Part shown: one piece after another, positions 4,757-6,297 of the stretch
Layout: every line of letters starts with the position of its first letter
Position numbering within the stretch: position 1 is the first letter of the stretch
Assembly (NCBI GenBank): GCA_905215835.1
Contig: CAJMRR010000122.1
Coordinates: forward strand, 1 to 6,297
Direction of reading: 5' to 3'
Length of the DNA: 6,297 nucleotides
Source of the DNA: an uncultured bacterium
GTDB lineage: Bacteria > Actinomycetota > Coriobacteriia > Coriobacteriales > Coriobacteriaceae
Notes under the pieces: generated by a model
Told to the model about the DNA's origin: nothing
The model's input: the letters and a program-made list of their open reading frames with translations, nothing else
The model's database searches: none
Made by a program: the position numbers and the translations under genes

Positions 4757-6297
4757 TCGTACCCGTTAAGTTTACCTACGCCTCGCGCGACCTGTGGTTC
4801 GATCCGCAGGATCTGGATATCCTCGAGGCCGATTATGCCATTTGCTCCACTGAGCGCGGAACCGAGATCGGCCTGGTCACGGCCGATCCCTTCGAGGTGC
4901 CGCAAGATGAGATCGGTCAGCCGCTCAAGCCCGTGCTGCGCGTGGCGAGCGACATCGACCTGCAGCTTGCCGATGACCTGGCCATCCAGGGCGACGAGGC
5001 CATGGTCGACTTCCGCCGCCTGGTCAAGGATCTCGACCTCGAGATGAAGCCGGTGGGCGTCGAGTACCTGTTTGGCGGCGAGAAGGCCGTGTTCTACTTT
5101 GCAGCCGAGGAGCGCGTCGATTTTCGCCAGCTCGTCAAGGACCTGTCCTCGACGCTGCATATTCGCGTCGACATGCGCCAGATCGGCGTGCGCGACGAGA
5201 CCCGCCTGGTGGGCGGCTATGCCCAGTGCGGCCAAGAGCTCTGTTGCACGCGCTTTGGCGGACAGTTTGAGCCCGTCTCGATCCGTATGGCAAAAGAGCA
5301 GGACCTACCGCTCAACTCGTCCAAGATCAGCGGCGTTTGCGGCCGCCTGATGTGCTGCTTGCGCTATGAGTTCGAGGCGTACAAGGACTTTAAGAGCCGT
5401 GCGCCCAAAAAGAAGACGCTCATCGATACGCCGCTCGGCAAGGCGCGTATCCAGGAATATGACACGCCGCGTGAGCAGCTGGTGCTGCGCCTGGAGAACG
5501 GCAAGGTCTTTAAGGTCAACCTAGCCGATATGACGTGCTCGGAGAGCTGCAAAAAGAAGGCTGCCGAGCAGGGCTGCAACTGCCGCCCCGACTGCGTGAC
5601 GCGTGACGTGCTCGAGCGCATCGAGTCGCCCGAGATGCGCCTGGCGCTCATGGAGCTCGATCGCGAGAATGGCGTCGATGTGGGCGATGGCCTGTCGAGC
5701 GCCGACCGTCTTGCCGGCACGTCGATGCCCAAGCGCCGTCGTCGCGATGCCGATTCCGATGCCCGCGCTGCTCAGGGTCAGGGCGAGGGCCGTGGCCGCG
5801 GAAAGGGCCGCGGCAAGGCCGAGGCGCCCGAGGCCGAGGAGGCCGCCGGTGGCCGTCGCCGCCGCAAGCGTGCGGGCTCGGGCGATGCTACCGAGGCTGC
5901 AGCCGCGGGCAAGAACGCCTCTCGCGAGCGCGAGGTTCAGCAGCCCCAGCAGCAGAATCGCGGCGGTGGCATGAACCCCACACGTCGTCGCCGCCGTCAT
6001 CTGTCGAGCGAGGAGCGCGAGGACGCCTTTCGCGCCGCAGCTGCTCGCGAGGCTGGTGCCGCTTCCAAGGGCCCCTCGGCTTCCGATGCGCCTGCCGACA
6101 AGGGCGGCAAGTCACGTGGCGAGGAGGAGCGCGCGCCGCGTCCGCGCCGTCGCCATTCCTCGGGCACGCAGCAGAAGCCTTCAGTGCCCTCTGTGGCCGA
6201 TCAGGTCTCGGATGGCGAGGTCAAGGTCACGCGCCGTCGTCCCGGAGATGGCGGGGGAGCGGCTGCCAAGGCTTCGCGTGGCGCCGCTCGCGACGAG
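4747..6297 (+). CDS. ricT: RicT/YaaT (PSP1-domain) protein, 3' end cut by window edge
   Basis: In Bacillus subtilis RicT joins RicA and RicF in an Fe-S complex that helps RNase Y process mRNA and affects sporulation and competence. The frame runs 517 codons with no stop to the edge. The core (about 1-260) carries the hallmark CGQELCC (C161, C166, C167), FEPVSIRMAKEQ, and SGVCGRLMCCLRYE (C198, C203, C204). The start is ATG 4747, with AGGAAGG 7 nt upstream, overlapping holB by 10 nt. Order holB-ricT matches holB-yaaT in Bacillus. Two parts are beyond the roughly 275-residue Bacillus form. One is a five-Cys cluster (C264, C268, C277, C279, C283). The other is a long low-complexity tail (about 327 to edge) with RGRGKGRGK and Arg blocks near 330-333, 370-375, 413-417, 465-469 and 496-498. 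The tail may bind RNA; this is inference. Confidence 0.93.
   Translation, partial: MPLVVPVKFTYASRDLWFDPQDLDILEADYAICSTERGTEIGLVTADPFEVPQDEIGQPLKPVLRVASDIDLQLADDLAIQGDEAMVDFRRLVKDLDLEMKPVGVEYLFGGEKAVFYFAAEERVDFRQLVKDLSSTLHIRVDMRQIGVRDETRLVGGYAQCGQELCCTRFGGQFEPVSIRMAKEQDLPLNSSKISGVCGRLMCCLRYEFEAYKDFKSRAPKKKTLIDTPLGKARIQEYDTPREQLVLRLENGKVFKVNLADMTCSESCKKKAAEQGCNCRPDCVTRDVLERIESPEMRLALMELDRENGVDVGDGLSSADRLAGTSMPKRRRRDADSDARAAQGQGEGRGRGKGRGKAEAPEAEEAAGGRRRRKRAGSGDATEAAAAGKNASREREVQQPQQQNRGGGMNPTRRRRRHLSSEEREDAFRAAAAREAGAASKGPSASDAPADKGGKSRGEEERAPRPRRRHSSGTQQKPSVPSVADQVSDGEVKVTRRRPGDGGGAAAKASRGAARDE

Noticed and set aside
5521..6000. Minus-strand open frame of 159 codons rich in Ala and Leu
   Set aside because: It is antisense to the Arg/Gly/Ala-rich RicT tail. 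High GC and skewed codons open the opposite frame, and no motif supports it.

Overview
The window looks like a high-GC actinobacterial chromosome, most likely from the class Coriobacteriia (Collinsella or a relative). This rests on three inferences: the actinobacterial gene order topA-tmk-holB; a lysine-repeat tail on TopA, which is an actinobacterial habit; and a RicT (YaaT/PSP1) gene directly after holB, which is the Bacillota order. No database comparison was possible.

Layout. Positions 2-1594 (+) hold the 3' part of a type IA DNA topoisomerase gene. It is cut by the left edge just before the catalytic tyrosine, and ends in four zinc ribbons and a Lys-Lys repeat tail. A strong U-tract hairpin (1616-1656) follows, then a 54-bp palindromic repeat (1661-1714). 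A gene on the opposite strand (1735-2718) encodes a membrane protein with an N-terminal zinc ribbon; its function is unknown. Its promoter region abuts a second copy of the 54-bp repeat (2781-2834), identical but for one base. To the right a probable promoter drives a tight (+) operon: tmk (thymidylate kinase, 2944-3627), holB (DNA polymerase III delta prime, 3629-4756) and ricT (4747 to beyond the right edge). The gap between tmk and holB is 1 nt, and holB and ricT overlap by 10 nt.

How the genes work together. TopA relaxes DNA supercoils, Tmk makes dTDP for DNA synthesis, and HolB is part of the clamp loader, so three of the five genes serve replication and topology. RicT is known in Bacillus as part of an Fe-S protein complex that directs RNase Y in mRNA maturation; it is linked here by position only. 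The zinc-ribbon gene breaks an otherwise co-directional block and is bracketed by the two repeats, so it looks like an insertion or an exchangeable cassette.

The most interesting points are the archaeal-looking catalytic motifs of TopA joined to an actinobacterial-type tail, the duplicated zinc-ribbon module in TopA, the pair of 54-bp palindromes bracketing one gene, and an extra five-cysteine cluster plus a long Arg-rich tail on RicT. I found no tRNA, rRNA, CRISPR array or transposase gene.
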